The notes under the pieces are model-generated. The model saw only the letters and a list, made by a program, of their open reading frames with translations, searched no databases and was not told where the DNA came from. Below, one piece after another: positions 26,201-35,394 of a stretch of DNA of 64,000 nt. The stretch spans positions 1 through 64,000 of the forward strand of contig NZ_JAQYWD010000003.1 in NCBI RefSeq assembly GCF_030145145.1, written 5' to 3'. Origin of the DNA: Desulfobacula sp. Its GTDB lineage: Bacteria; Desulfobacterota; Desulfobacteria; Desulfobacterales; Desulfobacteraceae. The position numbers and the translations under genes were made by a program. Numbering within the stretch: position 1 is the stretch's first letter; each line of letters starts with the position of its first letter.

Positions 26201-27390
26201 TGGATGCTGTCAATGGCACGGCAACGATGCTGATATCGAATTATGTCTTCCCCAATGATTTACATGTTCACTGGAGCATGATGATCGTATTGTACCCCTA
26301 TATTACAGGACTTGTTGACGGGGCCTTTATCATTGCTGCCCTCTACTATCTGTTTGATATCAAAAGTCTTAAACCCCTGGCCCGGTTTTCCCTTTTGTTT
26401 GCCCTGGCATTCCTGTGTTGTGCCACCTTGCCGCTGTTGCTCCATTTGGGCCGGCCCGAGCGAAATCTCAACATGCTGTTAACCCCCAGTCCCAGTTCGG
26501 CCATGGCAGGGTTTGGATATATCTATGCCGTGTCCATGGGGGTTCTGGTGTTTATCGTGTTGTTTGTCTATCGTCCGGATCTGGTGGTATTAAGAGACAC
26601 TTCCAAAGGATTGCTCAAGCTGCTGTACCGGGCCATAACCTTTGACAGCCGGGATCTTTCAACTTATTCCCTGGCGCTTGACCGGAAGATCATCCGGTTT
26701 CTGGTGGGCATCGGTATTCCCATTGCCGCTGTGCTTCACGGGTATGTGGGCTTTATCTTTGGTGGTGTTAAAGCCATTCCCACCTGGTCAACCCCCCTGA
26801 TGCCGGTGATTTTTCTCTTTTCCGCCTGTTTATCGGGAATCTCTGCCATTATTCTGGCCTATATCGTCATCCGAAAAATAACCGGCCGGTCCATTGATTC
26901 GGACTGCATCAAGACGTGTATCAAGACATTGACCCTTTTTTTCATCCTTGCCTTTGCGTTTGAGATGCTGGAGGTATTTTCCCATTCATATTTGAAATCC
27001 GGGTATCACCACATGGTGGAGGGCCTTTTAAACGGTCCCCTGGCCAGCTCCTTCTGGTTGTGGCAGGTTAAAATCTGTTCGGTAATCCCGCTGGTCATTC
27101 TGGGGGTGATGGCTTTTTTTCGTATGGGACGGGCGATGTATCATTTTTGGGCAGCGGTTGTCTCGGCGATTCTTTTGCTGCAGGTGTTGATCATGCGGTG
27201 GAATGTTGTCATCGGTGGTCAGCTCATGAGCAAGAGTGCAAGGGGGTATACCGAGTTTCATCCCCAATGGTTTGACAAAGAAGGCATTCTTGCCGTGATC
27301 ATTGTCATGGCCATCCCGTTTATGATTCTTTTTGTATTGAGTCGGATTTTTCCTTTCTGGACACCCGATAATGAAACGACCGTAACGTAA
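26200..27390 (+). CDS. NrfD/PsrC-like membrane quinol subunit
   Basis: A polytopic membrane protein of 396 aa with about nine to ten hydrophobic segments (for example MMIVLYPYITGLVDGAFIIA, FALAFLCCATLPLLL, and several towards the C-terminus). It matches the NrfD/PsrC family, which binds menaquinol and passes electrons to a periplasmic ferredoxin, in some cases with proton translocation. It overlaps the ferredoxin gene by one base (TGATG), so the two are translationally coupled. A 120-bp gap follows before the octaheme gene. There is no molybdopterin catalytic subunit, so the partner must be the cytochromes of this cluster. Confidence 0.87.
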   Translation: MDAVNGTATMLISNYVFPNDLHVHWSMMIVLYPYITGLVDGAFIIAALYYLFDIKSLKPLARFSLLFALAFLCCATLPLLLHLGRPERNLNMLLTPSPSSAMAGFGYIYAVSMGVLVFIVLFVYRPDLVVLRDTSKGLLKLLYRAITFDSRDLSTYSLALDRKIIRFLVGIGIPIAAVLHGYVGFIFGGVKAIPTWSTPLMPVIFLFSACLSGISAIILAYIVIRKITGRSIDSDCIKTCIKTLTLFFILAFAFEMLEVFSHSYLKSGYHHMVEGLLNGPLASSFWLWQVKICSVIPLVILGVMAFFRMGRAMYHFWAAVVSAILLLQVLIMRWNVVIGGQLMSKSARGYTEFHPQWFDKEGILAVIIVMAIPFMILFVLSRIFPFWTPDNETTVT

Positions 27391-27510
27391 CCCTTAATCA
27401 ATATACCGTTAAATCCCGGAAAGGAGGTGTTGCCGTCAATCGACGCGGTCGCGCAAAAAGTGAAAATGGAATCATTTGCAGTTTAATTTATATTTTGGGA
27501 GGAAAGCCAT

Positions 27511-29100
27511 ATGATAATTTTAAGGTCATTACTTGTTTTTGTGATGATGGTTGTTTTTGTCCCGGGGATGGCGTTTGCGTTGACCCAGGAATCCTTTGAT
27601 GTAAAAAACAAAAAGAACCAGGAAATGAACAAAAAGTGCATCACCTGTCATTTAAAAGAAAATGCGTCCCTGGTCCGGCAATGGGAAAATTCAGCCCATG
27701 CAGCTGCCAAAGACGGGCAGATCGGGTGTTTTACCTGTCATGCTGCAAATGTGGGGGAAGAAATGGGGTACACCCATGAAGGTGCCTTTATCAAAGCCAT
27801 TCTTTCACCCAATGACTGTGCCATGTGTCATGAACCCGAGGCCAGGGAAATGGCCCAGTCGCATCATGCCACTGCCGGTGAAATCATGGCATCCCTTGAT
27901 AATATGTTGGCAGAAGTGGTGGGGGGGATGCCCTCGAATAAGGCAAACATGGCCAGCGGCTGCTGGCAGTGCCACGGCTCCATCGTATCGTTGAAAAAGG
28001 ATAAGGACGGAAACGCCCTGAGATCCAAAACAGATGCCCCTCAAATGGATTATAATACCTGGCCCAATTCCGGTATCGGGAGAATTAATCCCGACGGCAG
28101 CAAGGGGGCCTGTAATGCCTGTCATTCCAAACATTCTTTTTCTGCATCCAGGGCAAGACAGCCTGAAAATTGCGGGAAATGCCATTTGGGGCCGGATCAT
28201 CCCCAAAAAGAGATCTATGAAGAATCCAAACACGGGATTGCCTATTTTACGGCTGAGCGGGGAAATTCTCCTGACGGCATGAATATCCTGAAAGACGGGT
28301 CCTGGGTGTTAGGGGATGATTATTATACCGCCCCCACCTGCTCCACTTGCCACATGGGGTCCTTTATTAAACTCAATGGTGCGGTGGCTAAAAACAGCCA
28401 TAATGTGGGAGACAGGATTTCGTGGAACTTAAGGGCCCCTGTTTCTTCAAAATTGAACCGGGTGATATTTACAGACGGTACGGGCACGGATATTACCGGA
28501 GATATAGCACCCCGCCCCGGACAGACAGCCACGGCAAAAAGTTATTCCAGGGAAGGCGATAAGCTAAAGAAAATCGTTTCTGAAAAAACCATCCAGAGTG
28601 TTATGTCCTGGAAACAGAGGCGATCGAACATGAAGGAGGTTTGCAAGTCCTGTCATGGCATCAACCAGGCTGATAATTTTTATCGGCAGCTGGATGATGT
28701 GGTGATGCTGTACAATGAAAAATTCGCCAAACCCGGTGTGGAACTGGTGAACATGCTAAAAGAAGACGGGATCTGGGAAAATTCGGGTTTCCAGCATCGA
28801 ATCGGGTATACCTGGTTTGAAATCTGGCACCATGAAGGCCGGAGGGCCAGGATGGCTGCTGCCATGTTTGCACCGGATTACACTCACTGGCATGGGATGT
28901 ATGAAATTTCCAGAAATTTTTACCATGAGTTTTTACCGGAAGTCCAGGAAATGGCGGATCATGCTGATAAGGGGGAGCGATACCGGACCTATATCAAAGC
29001 GCTTATGGCCAAACCGGAACATTTATGGATAAAAACCGGTGGCAGTGCTGAAACCATGCAGTTGATCGAAGAAGAAAATAAATTAAGATATAACCAGTAA
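27511..29100 (+). CDS. Hydroxylamine oxidoreductase-like octaheme cytochrome c
   Basis: A 529-aa secreted protein with signal peptide (about 1-23) and exactly eight CxxCH motifs, starting at residues 43, 73, 103, 151, 201, 221, 277 and 378, followed by a long helical C-terminus. Eight canonical motifs with this spacing point to the HAO-like octaheme family rather than to NrfA or Otr, which use a CxxCK active-site heme. In bacteria that reduce, HAO-like proteins work on nitrite or hydroxylamine; in ammonia oxidisers they oxidise hydroxylamine. Direction and substrate depend on a C-terminal tyrosine cross-link, which I could not settle by eye. Upstream genes supply the quinol link. Confidence 0.85.
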   Translation: MIILRSLLVFVMMVVFVPGMAFALTQESFDVKNKKNQEMNKKCITCHLKENASLVRQWENSAHAAAKDGQIGCFTCHAANVGEEMGYTHEGAFIKAILSPNDCAMCHEPEAREMAQSHHATAGEIMASLDNMLAEVVGGMPSNKANMASGCWQCHGSIVSLKKDKDGNALRSKTDAPQMDYNTWPNSGIGRINPDGSKGACNACHSKHSFSASRARQPENCGKCHLGPDHPQKEIYEESKHGIAYFTAERGNSPDGMNILKDGSWVLGDDYYTAPTCSTCHMGSFIKLNGAVAKNSHNVGDRISWNLRAPVSSKLNRVIFTDGTGTDITGDIAPRPGQTATAKSYSREGDKLKKIVSEKTIQSVMSWKQRRSNMKEVCKSCHGINQADNFYRQLDDVVMLYNEKFAKPGVELVNMLKEDGIWENSGFQHRIGYTWFEIWHHEGRRARMAAAMFAPDYTHWHGMYEISRNFYHEFLPEVQEMADHADKGERYRTYIKALMAKPEHLWIKTGGSAETMQLIEEENKLRYNQ

Positions 29101-29110
29101 AAAAAATGTC

Positions 29111-29145
29111 TCCGGCAGGACAGCATTGCCTGCTGTCCTGCCGGA
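29111..29145 (+). terminator. Strong hairpin after the octaheme gene
   Basis: A 15-bp perfect inverted repeat (29111-29125 with 29131-29145) around a 5-nt loop, GC-rich at the top, starting 10 bp after the octaheme stop codon and ending 19 bp before the next start. It should end most transcription of the cytochrome cluster or protect its 3' end. The T-run behind it is weak (ATAGTTT), so some read-through into the next gene is possible. Confidence 0.75.
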
Positions 29146-29164
29146 ATAGTTTGGACATCTCCCT

Positions 29165-29758
29165 ATGCCTGAAAAAAATATAAAGGGGTGTATTCTCCTG
29201 TCCCTGCTGCTTTGTCTGATGTCGGTCAGACTTTATGCCAATGACCTGGCCCCTCTTTTTGAGCGGGTTGAAGCATTGAATATTCAGCGGCAGGGATATG
29301 TTTTAGGGGCGGTTTTGAATCCCGAACAACTCAAAACAGCCTCGGCCAATCCAATGGATGCAGCTGCACCGGATACCGTTAAATTCAAAGATCAAAACCT
29401 GGTTGTGGTGGCCCAGAAATCAACCCACCGGATTCTTATCCTTTATGAAGAATTTGAAACCTTAACACAGCCGGAAATTCAAGACCTCATCGGTGACCTG
29501 TATCTGCAGTTTGATGACCCAACGGTCCTGGCCCATGACCGGGTGGTTTACTGGGCCTATGGAGAAAAAGGAAAAATTACCGCCAGAGAATTTGATACCG
29601 CAGGACATGACAAGCGAACCCTTAAAATCCTGGCAACCGTGAAATGTATCAGTGACATCAACATCATGGAAAAGGGTAAAGATCCCTCATCAGGTCATGT
29701 CTATTATATTATCAGTTCAGATCCGATTCTAAGGCTTTTTAAAGATAAAAAGGCTTAA
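29165..29758 (+). CDS. Exported hypothetical protein downstream of octaheme gene
   Basis: A 197-aa protein with a signal peptide (about 1-25, ending near LYANDLAP) and a soluble domain of mixed alpha/beta character. It has one cysteine in the mature part, no heme motif and no recognised domain. It starts 19 bp after the strong hairpin and may be expressed by read-through, which would make it an accessory factor of the cytochrome cluster. It converges with the M20 gene, sharing the last bases of the stop codons (29755-29758). The function is not recognised. Confidence 0.7.
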   Translation: MPEKNIKGCILLSLLLCLMSVRLYANDLAPLFERVEALNIQRQGYVLGAVLNPEQLKTASANPMDAAAPDTVKFKDQNLVVVAQKSTHRILILYEEFETLTQPEIQDLIGDLYLQFDDPTVLAHDRVVYWAYGEKGKITAREFDTAGHDKRTLKILATVKCISDINIMEKGKDPSSGHVYYIISSDPILRLFKDKKA

Positions 29759-30900
29759 TTTTCCTCGCGAATCGCCTTGCAGACCTGGGCCACAAGCCAT
29801 ACCATGTTGTCAATACTGTCAAGTTCAGCATACTCGTCAATGCTGTGGGAATTGGCTCCCACAATGCCCATCCCGTCAATGGTGGGGGTGCCGCAGGCAG
29901 ACGTGTAATTGCCGTCAGAACATCCCCCGGTTGAAATCGCTTCCAGGGGCAGCCCGATTTTTTCTCCTGTGGATCGGACCAGATCCCACAGTTGGCGGGT
30001 AGCCTTCCCCGTTTCCATGGGCGGCCGATCGATCCGGCCCTGAACACGGATGGTTGATCCCTCTATACAGGGGGTTTTGCCCAGGGTATGAAAAAATTCT
30101 TCAACACGGTTTTTTTCTTCCTGTTTTAAGATTCGCACATCAACAGAGGCCGTGGCCCTGTCGGGAATAATATTGACCTTATCACCACCGGTGATGACCG
30201 TCACCTGGGCCGATGTCCCCATATCATTTTGATTTAACCGGTTTATCTTGACGATCTGGTGGGCCAGTTCCACAACGGCGTTGATCCCTTTTTCAGGGTC
30301 AGCACCGGCATGGGCTTCCCGGCCGTTTACACAGACGTGAAACCAGCCGCCGCCTTTTCGTTGAAGGACGAACCGATATCCGGGCCGGCAGGGTTCAAAA
30401 ACAAAGGTTCGAAGGCTTTTTTTTGCCGTTGACTGGATCCATTTTTTGGAGGCGTGGGAGCCGGTTTCTTCATCCCCATTAAACGCCACACACACGGAGA
30501 GCGCGCCGAGAATACCTTCATGTTTAAGGGTTTCAAGAACATGCAGCACCACAAGCAACCCGCCTTTCATGTCACAGACACCCGGTCCGAATGCCCTGCC
30601 ATCTTTGATTGAAAACGGTCGTTTTGCCACTTCTCCCGGGGGAAATACCGTGTCCATGTGCCCTAGAAACATGATATCAAATGGGGATGTTCCCTTTTTA
30701 TGCGCTGCATAGAGGCAGGGAATTTTATTGTCCCCTAAAAATAGCACCTGGGAATTCAGACCGATGTGGGAAAACCGGGTGTCAAAAAATCGGGCCACGC
30801 TTTCAATGCCGGGTTTGTTATCACTGCTGCTGTCAATGTTCACAATGGTTTGAAAATCAGCTAAAAATTGGTCGTGCCGGGAGGCAATATAGGGTTTCAT
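29755..30900 (-). CDS. M20-family metallopeptidase (carboxypeptidase G2-like)
   Basis: A 381-aa M20 peptidase. Metal-binding landmarks are FLGHMDTVFPPG (His and Asp), GPGVCDMKGG, and the catalytic GDEETGS; the dimerisation domain follows. The C-terminal metal His lies in the segment near VGANSHSIDEY. Such enzymes remove C-terminal glutamate from folates or peptides, or deacylate amino acids. It has a typical family length and appears complete. It follows the SLC13-family transporter gene by 27 bp on the same strand, and the two may be one operon for uptake and breakdown of a dicarboxylate-bearing compound (inference). Confidence 0.87.
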   Translation of the reverse strand: MKPYIASRHDQFLADFQTIVNIDSSSDNKPGIESVARFFDTRFSHIGLNSQVLFLGDNKIPCLYAAHKKGTSPFDIMFLGHMDTVFPPGEVAKRPFSIKDGRAFGPGVCDMKGGLLVVLHVLETLKHEGILGALSVCVAFNGDEETGSHASKKWIQSTAKKSLRTFVFEPCRPGYRFVLQRKGGGWFHVCVNGREAHAGADPEKGINAVVELAHQIVKINRLNQNDMGTSAQVTVITGGDKVNIIPDRATASVDVRILKQEEKNRVEEFFHTLGKTPCIEGSTIRVQGRIDRPPMETGKATRQLWDLVRSTGEKIGLPLEAISTGGCSDGNYTSACGTPTIDGMGIVGANSHSIDEYAELDSIDNMVWLVAQVCKAIREEN

Positions 30901-30927
30901 CTGTTACGCCTTCTGTTAAAACGGATT

Positions 30928-32799
30928 TCAGCCAGAGATGCCATAGAAAAAATACAGGATAAACATGACCACGCCAATGAATAGAAATGTCATACCGGTA
31001 CCGGCTCTGACATAATCCATGACCTTGTAACCGCCGGGCCTCATGATCAGGGCATTCACCTGGTGGGTGGGAAGAATAAACGTGTTTGATGCCGCAATGG
31101 CAACCAGCAATGCAGCCATTCTGGGGTCTGCATGGCATTGGACAGCCAAATTCATGGCCAGGGGAATCATGAGCACGGTTGCACCAACATTGGAGATCAT
31201 CAGGGTAAAAAAAGAGGTTAAACAGCCAATGAGCAGAAACAAGACCAGGGGGGTGAGTGCCCCCTGCAGGAGATTGGCAATGGCGGTGGATAAATAATGG
31301 GCCGCCCCGGTTTTTTCAAAGGCCAGACCCAGGGGGATCAGACCGGCCAGCAGAAAAACCGTCATCCAGTCAACCCCTTGATAGGCCTCATCAATGGTTA
31401 AAACTCGGGTGAGAATCATACCGATGGCCCCGGTGAGCAGGGCGATGGACAATTGGACGTTCAGCCCCAGTGCCAGAAAAAGGGCCAGGGCAAGGCAGCC
31501 AATAGCAAACCCTGCTTTTTCAGGGTGCATGAGTTCCCCCTGGATATGCTCTGTAAAGGCCAGATTTTTTTTGTGCTGGAGTAAATGAAATTTTTCCAAC
31601 TCCCCAAACAGGAGAAAGGCATCCCCGGGTTGAATTTTGGTTGCCGAGATATTTTCAAGCAGCACCTTGTTCTTTTGGAAAAGCGCGATGGGATTGACCT
31701 GGTATCGTTTTCTGAAATAGATCTGGTGCAAGGTCTTTCCCACCAGTTCGGATCTGGGTGTGACAATGGCTTCGGTGATGCAGGCGTTGTCAGGAGATAA
31801 CACCTCGCTCATGTGGTTAAGTTCATCACACAGTTCCCAGCCCATGGTCTCGGCCAGATGACGAATATGTTCATTGTTGCTGATAATGCCCACGATATCA
31901 CCGGGTTCAATAATATCGGATCTTGAGGGAACGGCGACTTTATACCAGCCATCGCCTGCGCCCTGTTTGCAGATGCAGATGACGGTGGAATGGAATTTCG
32001 GTCGTATTTCCAATTCATCCAGCCGTTTTGTGATAAAGGTGGCAGGGATATTCAGTTCATAGGCATTATGGATTTCCTGACCATAGGTACATTCAAGGTC
32101 GTAGTCGAGGAAGCATTGGTCCTTATCCTCAGGGATAACCTTCGGTAAAACAAACCTTCCAAAGATAATAAAATAAAAAATAGCGGTAATGACAAGGGCA
32201 ATACCGATGGGGGTGACACTGAAAAGTCCAAAGGCCTCAAAGGGTTTGTCTCCTAAAACGCCAGGATTGTTTGACCACCACGCCGCCATCAGGTCATTTA
32301 AAAGGATGAGGGGGCTCGACCCTACCAGGGTAAGGCATCCGCCGATAACGGCACAAAATCCCATGGGGATGAGAATCTTTGAAATGGGCACATTCAGTTG
32401 CCGGCAGATCCGGTTGGTTGCCGGTAAAAACAGAGCGGCAGCACCAATATTCTGCATGAAACCGGAAATGAAGGCAACCGTTCCTGAAATCAGGGCCATG
32501 ATGCGAACCTCACTTTTTCCGGCAAACTTGATGATATGCCGGGCAAAAATATTCATGACACCTGTTTTATCAAGGCCGTCTCCGATAATAATGACGGCAA
32601 TGATGGAAACAACCGCATTGGAACTTAAGCCGCTGATGGCCTGGGACGGTTCGATGATGCCGGATAATGGCAGCAGCACCATCATTAAAAGCCCCACCAT
32701 ATCAACCCGCACCACTTCAAAAACAAACAGCAGGATCACAAAAATCAAAAACCCGAATACGATTATCATATCCGATGTTATGTCAGGAGATGGAATCAT
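30928..32799 (-). CDS. SLC13/DASS-type transporter with central RCK (TrkA-C) domains
   Basis: A 623-aa inner-membrane carrier. An N-terminal half with about five to six membrane segments, a soluble central region (about 205-380) with two TrkA-C/RCK-C modules (for example AVPSRSDIIEPGDIVGII and LVGKTLHQIYFRKRYQVNPIAL), and a second membrane half are visible. Relatives carry sulfate, dicarboxylates or other anions with sodium. The start is set at the ATG at 32799 behind GAGGAAAA; an upstream in-frame ATG at 32892 lacks a binding site and adds an atypical N-terminus. It is divergent from iorAB. Confidence 0.85.
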   Translation of the reverse strand: MIPSPDITSDMIIVFGFLIFVILLFVFEVVRVDMVGLLMMVLLPLSGIIEPSQAISGLSSNAVVSIIAVIIIGDGLDKTGVMNIFARHIIKFAGKSEVRIMALISGTVAFISGFMQNIGAAALFLPATNRICRQLNVPISKILIPMGFCAVIGGCLTLVGSSPLILLNDLMAAWWSNNPGVLGDKPFEAFGLFSVTPIGIALVITAIFYFIIFGRFVLPKVIPEDKDQCFLDYDLECTYGQEIHNAYELNIPATFITKRLDELEIRPKFHSTVICICKQGAGDGWYKVAVPSRSDIIEPGDIVGIISNNEHIRHLAETMGWELCDELNHMSEVLSPDNACITEAIVTPRSELVGKTLHQIYFRKRYQVNPIALFQKNKVLLENISATKIQPGDAFLLFGELEKFHLLQHKKNLAFTEHIQGELMHPEKAGFAIGCLALALFLALGLNVQLSIALLTGAIGMILTRVLTIDEAYQGVDWMTVFLLAGLIPLGLAFEKTGAAHYLSTAIANLLQGALTPLVLFLLIGCLTSFFTLMISNVGATVLMIPLAMNLAVQCHADPRMAALLVAIAASNTFILPTHQVNALIMRPGGYKVMDYVRAGTGMTFLFIGVVMFILYFFYGISG

Positions 32800-32882
32800 T
32801 TTTCCTCGCAATACGATTTGTATGGAGAGTGTATTCAACATTACCCGAATAGTCAAGAATCTTGCTGCTGAAAAAGCAGCAT

Positions 32883-32915
32883 CCTTTTTCAAATATTTTT
32901 AATGTTTGAAAAAGG
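32883..32915. promoter_or_regulatory. Inverted repeat and possible promoter between transporter and iorA
   Basis: An 11-bp perfect inverted repeat (32883-32893 CCTTTTTCAAA, 32905-32915 TTTGAAAAAGG) with an 11-nt spacer, in the divergent gap. A TTGAAA at 32906-32911 overlaps the right arm and, with TATGAC at 32928-32933 (16-nt spacer), could form a sigma-70-like iorA promoter, so a bound regulator would cover it. The promoter call is weak. Confidence 0.4.
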
Positions 32916-32968
32916 AATTCGTGTTAGTATGACGATTAAATACCAACCTTTTTCCCAAGGATGTATAT

Positions 32969-34822
32969 ATGAAAAAATTAGGTGAACTCCTTATGGGCAG
33001 TGATCCCTTTGAAGAAATCTTAATGGGGAACGAGGCGGTTGTCAGGGCAATGATAGAAACCGGGACAAAAGTGGTCGCCTCCTATCCTGGTTCGCCGACC
33101 CCTGAGATCGCAACGGCTATTCTAAGCATTCCCGAAGATCGCCGACCCTTTTATTTTGAATTTTCAGTCAATGAAAAAGTGGCCACGGAAGTGGCTTTTG
33201 GCGCCGCATTAAATGGCAATCTTTCCTGCGTTTTTTTTAAAAGCGTTGGCCTGAATGTTGCCCTTGATACCTTTGTCCAGTTGTCACTGATGAATATCAT
33301 CGGCGGGATGGTTGTGGTTCTGGGAGATGACCCGGGTGCCAATTCCTCCCAGAATGAGCAGGACAATCGAAATGTTTATAAAATGGCCCGGGTAACGGTT
33401 TTTGAACCGGCTTCCCCCCGGGAGGCGTATGAATATTATAAATATGCCGCCGCCCTTGCAAAAAAAGAAAAAACCGTTGTGGTCCTGAGGATGACCACCC
33501 ATGTCTGCCATGCGCGGCAAAAGGTTACCTTTGATACATATGAAGAAAGGATGCCTTACAAAACTGATTTTAATAGGGAAAATGGCCCGTATATCCCCTT
33601 GACCACCATGGCCCTGGATATGAAACGGCAATCCATTCAAAAAATGCATCGAGCCGGACATTTTATTAAGGATGTGGGGCTGAATACGGCATTGATTTCA
33701 AACAACAGCCGGGGCAAAGGCATCATCACCTCCGGGTTGACCTATTTGTCCGTTCTTGATGGGCTCGAGCAAGCCCTTTACACCCCGGATATCCTGAAGC
33801 TGGGGGCTATAAATCCCATTGAGAAGGACATCCTGCTTTCATTCTTAACCGCCCATGACCAGATCCTGATCCTGGAGGAACTGGACGATATCCTTGAAAT
33901 TCAGATAAAAGCCCTGGCCTATGATGCCGGGCTGAGCATAAAATTGATGGGGAAAACTCAGGATGAGGATTATGTGGGTGAGTACACCCCGGATAAGGTA
34001 GCGGGCATATTTGCAAGGATCTGGCCGGATATGATGACTCAAGCGCCAAAAGCCGCTGTCCTGCCAATGGAAGTCCCTACAAGGCCCGCCCAGATGTGTC
34101 CTGGCTGTGGTCACAGGAGTGCCTTTTTTGCCATAAAAAAAGCCCTGGGAGAGGAAGATGTTACGGTAGCCGATATTGGTTGTCACACGCTGGGGTACCT
34201 GCCACCGTATGACATGGGAGAGATTTTAATGTGCATGGGGGCGTCTCCCGGCATGGCATCCGGGTTATCCTTGTATAATGACAAAAAAAGAGTCGTGGCA
34301 TTTTTAGGGGACTCGACCTTTTTTCATGCCGGCCTGCCAGGCTTGATCAACACCTTGTTCAACCATCACAATATCACCTTGATTATCATGGAAAACGGTA
34401 CCACGGCCATGACCGGTCACCAGGATCATGCCGGCAGTGAAATTCCCATTGAAGGCTTTTTAAAGGGGCTTGGCATTGAGAGCATCCGCTCGTGTGATAC
34501 CTATAGCCAGTCTAAATTAACAGACCTTGTAAAGACATCCCTGAATATAAACGGCATCAGTGTCGTCATTGCCAGACACCCTTGTATGCTCAAGTTCACA
34601 CGGCACCAGCGGAAAAAATCCGGGTTTGTTCAACAGCATATCACCATTGACTCTGGAACCTGTAGCAAAATCCACGACTGTGTGGAGCGGTTCGGCTGTC
34701 CCACATTCATTCGAAACCCGGATGAGAGTGTGGGGATTAATCTGGATCTTTGTATCGGAGACGGATCATGCACACCGTCATGCCCGGAACAGGCCATTGG
34801 TTTTGAAAAAGGAGCAAAATGA
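32969..34822 (+). CDS. iorA: Indolepyruvate:ferredoxin oxidoreductase, alpha subunit
   Basis: A 617-aa TPP enzyme subunit. The N-terminal pyrimidine-binding part (MGNEAVVRAMIETGTKVVASYPGSPT region) is followed by the linker, then the TPP-binding part with CPGCGHRSAFF and GDSTFFHAGLPGL. IorAB oxidatively decarboxylates aryl pyruvates to aryl-acetyl-CoA with ferredoxin. The C-terminal ferredoxin domain is odd: the motifs read Cys565-x5-Cys571-x5-Cys577 and Cys595-x5-Cys601-x3-Cys605, with the second cysteine of each replaced by Ile568 and Asp598. It overlaps iorB by 4 nt. Confidence 0.9.
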   Translation: MKKLGELLMGSDPFEEILMGNEAVVRAMIETGTKVVASYPGSPTPEIATAILSIPEDRRPFYFEFSVNEKVATEVAFGAALNGNLSCVFFKSVGLNVALDTFVQLSLMNIIGGMVVVLGDDPGANSSQNEQDNRNVYKMARVTVFEPASPREAYEYYKYAAALAKKEKTVVVLRMTTHVCHARQKVTFDTYEERMPYKTDFNRENGPYIPLTTMALDMKRQSIQKMHRAGHFIKDVGLNTALISNNSRGKGIITSGLTYLSVLDGLEQALYTPDILKLGAINPIEKDILLSFLTAHDQILILEELDDILEIQIKALAYDAGLSIKLMGKTQDEDYVGEYTPDKVAGIFARIWPDMMTQAPKAAVLPMEVPTRPAQMCPGCGHRSAFFAIKKALGEEDVTVADIGCHTLGYLPPYDMGEILMCMGASPGMASGLSLYNDKKRVVAFLGDSTFFHAGLPGLINTLFNHHNITLIIMENGTTAMTGHQDHAGSEIPIEGFLKGLGIESIRSCDTYSQSKLTDLVKTSLNINGISVVIARHPCMLKFTRHQRKKSGFVQQHITIDSGTCSKIHDCVERFGCPTFIRNPDESVGINLDLCIGDGSCTPSCPEQAIGFEKGAK

Positions 34823-35394
34823 AATCCTATAATATTCATATCACCGGTGTTGGGGGCCAGGGCATTGGATTGTTAAGCCAGGCCGTGTTGAGGGGGATAG
34901 ATCATGCCGGGATCAACGTCATTGCCGTGGACACCCACGGACTTGCCCAGCGCGGGGGGGTGGTTGTTTCCATGATTCGATGTGGTGAAAAAATCCATTC
35001 CCCAATGATCATGAAACACAGTGCTGACCTGGTTCTGGGATTGGAAATCCATGAAGCCCTGCGGGGACTTGAGGTGGCCTTGAAGACGGGGGGTACCCTG
35101 GTCTACCTGGATGTGTCCTGGCAGCCGCTTCCCGTTCGTCTTGGCCTGAACACTGAAATTACAGCCAGAGAGATTCAGACGGCCTGTGAGATTGCGGATG
35201 CAACCGAGATAAAAGTGAATACACGTTTCCTGGAAGATTCAAGAATGCAGAACATGGCCCTTTTGGGGTCTCTTGCAAAACAACGGCTTATTCCCGGCGT
35301 AACAAAAGAACATTATGATATGGCCCTGGAAGATTTGCTGACAGGGGAAATGTTAAAAAAAAACAGGGCGATTTTTGAGGGGTATGCATCATAA
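34819..35394 (+). CDS. iorB: Indolepyruvate:ferredoxin oxidoreductase, beta subunit
   Basis: A 191-aa gamma-type domain protein. The N-terminal ITGVGGQGIGLLSQAV and DTHGLAQRGG segments are the conserved marks of IorB and the gamma domain of 2-oxoacid:ferredoxin oxidoreductases. It completes the enzyme with IorA, whose gene overlaps it by 4 nt. Its stop codon overlaps that of the convergent histidine kinase gene by 6 bp. Aryl-pyruvate oxidation would fit amino-acid fermentation or degradation, and the acids produced could join the aromatic-CoA pathway (inference). Confidence 0.9.
   Translation: MKSYNIHITGVGGQGIGLLSQAVLRGIDHAGINVIAVDTHGLAQRGGVVVSMIRCGEKIHSPMIMKHSADLVLGLEIHEALRGLEVALKTGGTLVYLDVSWQPLPVRLGLNTEITAREIQTACEIADATEIKVNTRFLEDSRMQNMALLGSLAKQRLIPGVTKEHYDMALEDLLTGEMLKKNRAIFEGYAS

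Noticed and set aside
27421-27510. AAGGAGG-like binding site in the gap before the octaheme gene, suggesting a small gene
   Set aside because: No open frame of useful length follows; the gap is only 120 bp and the real octaheme start has its own site (GGGAGGAAAG).
28840-28930. DYTHWHGMY segment of the octaheme protein as the HAO cross-linking tyrosine
   Set aside because: I could not place the N. europaea tyrosine reliably without an alignment, so no claim about oxidation versus reduction is made from it.
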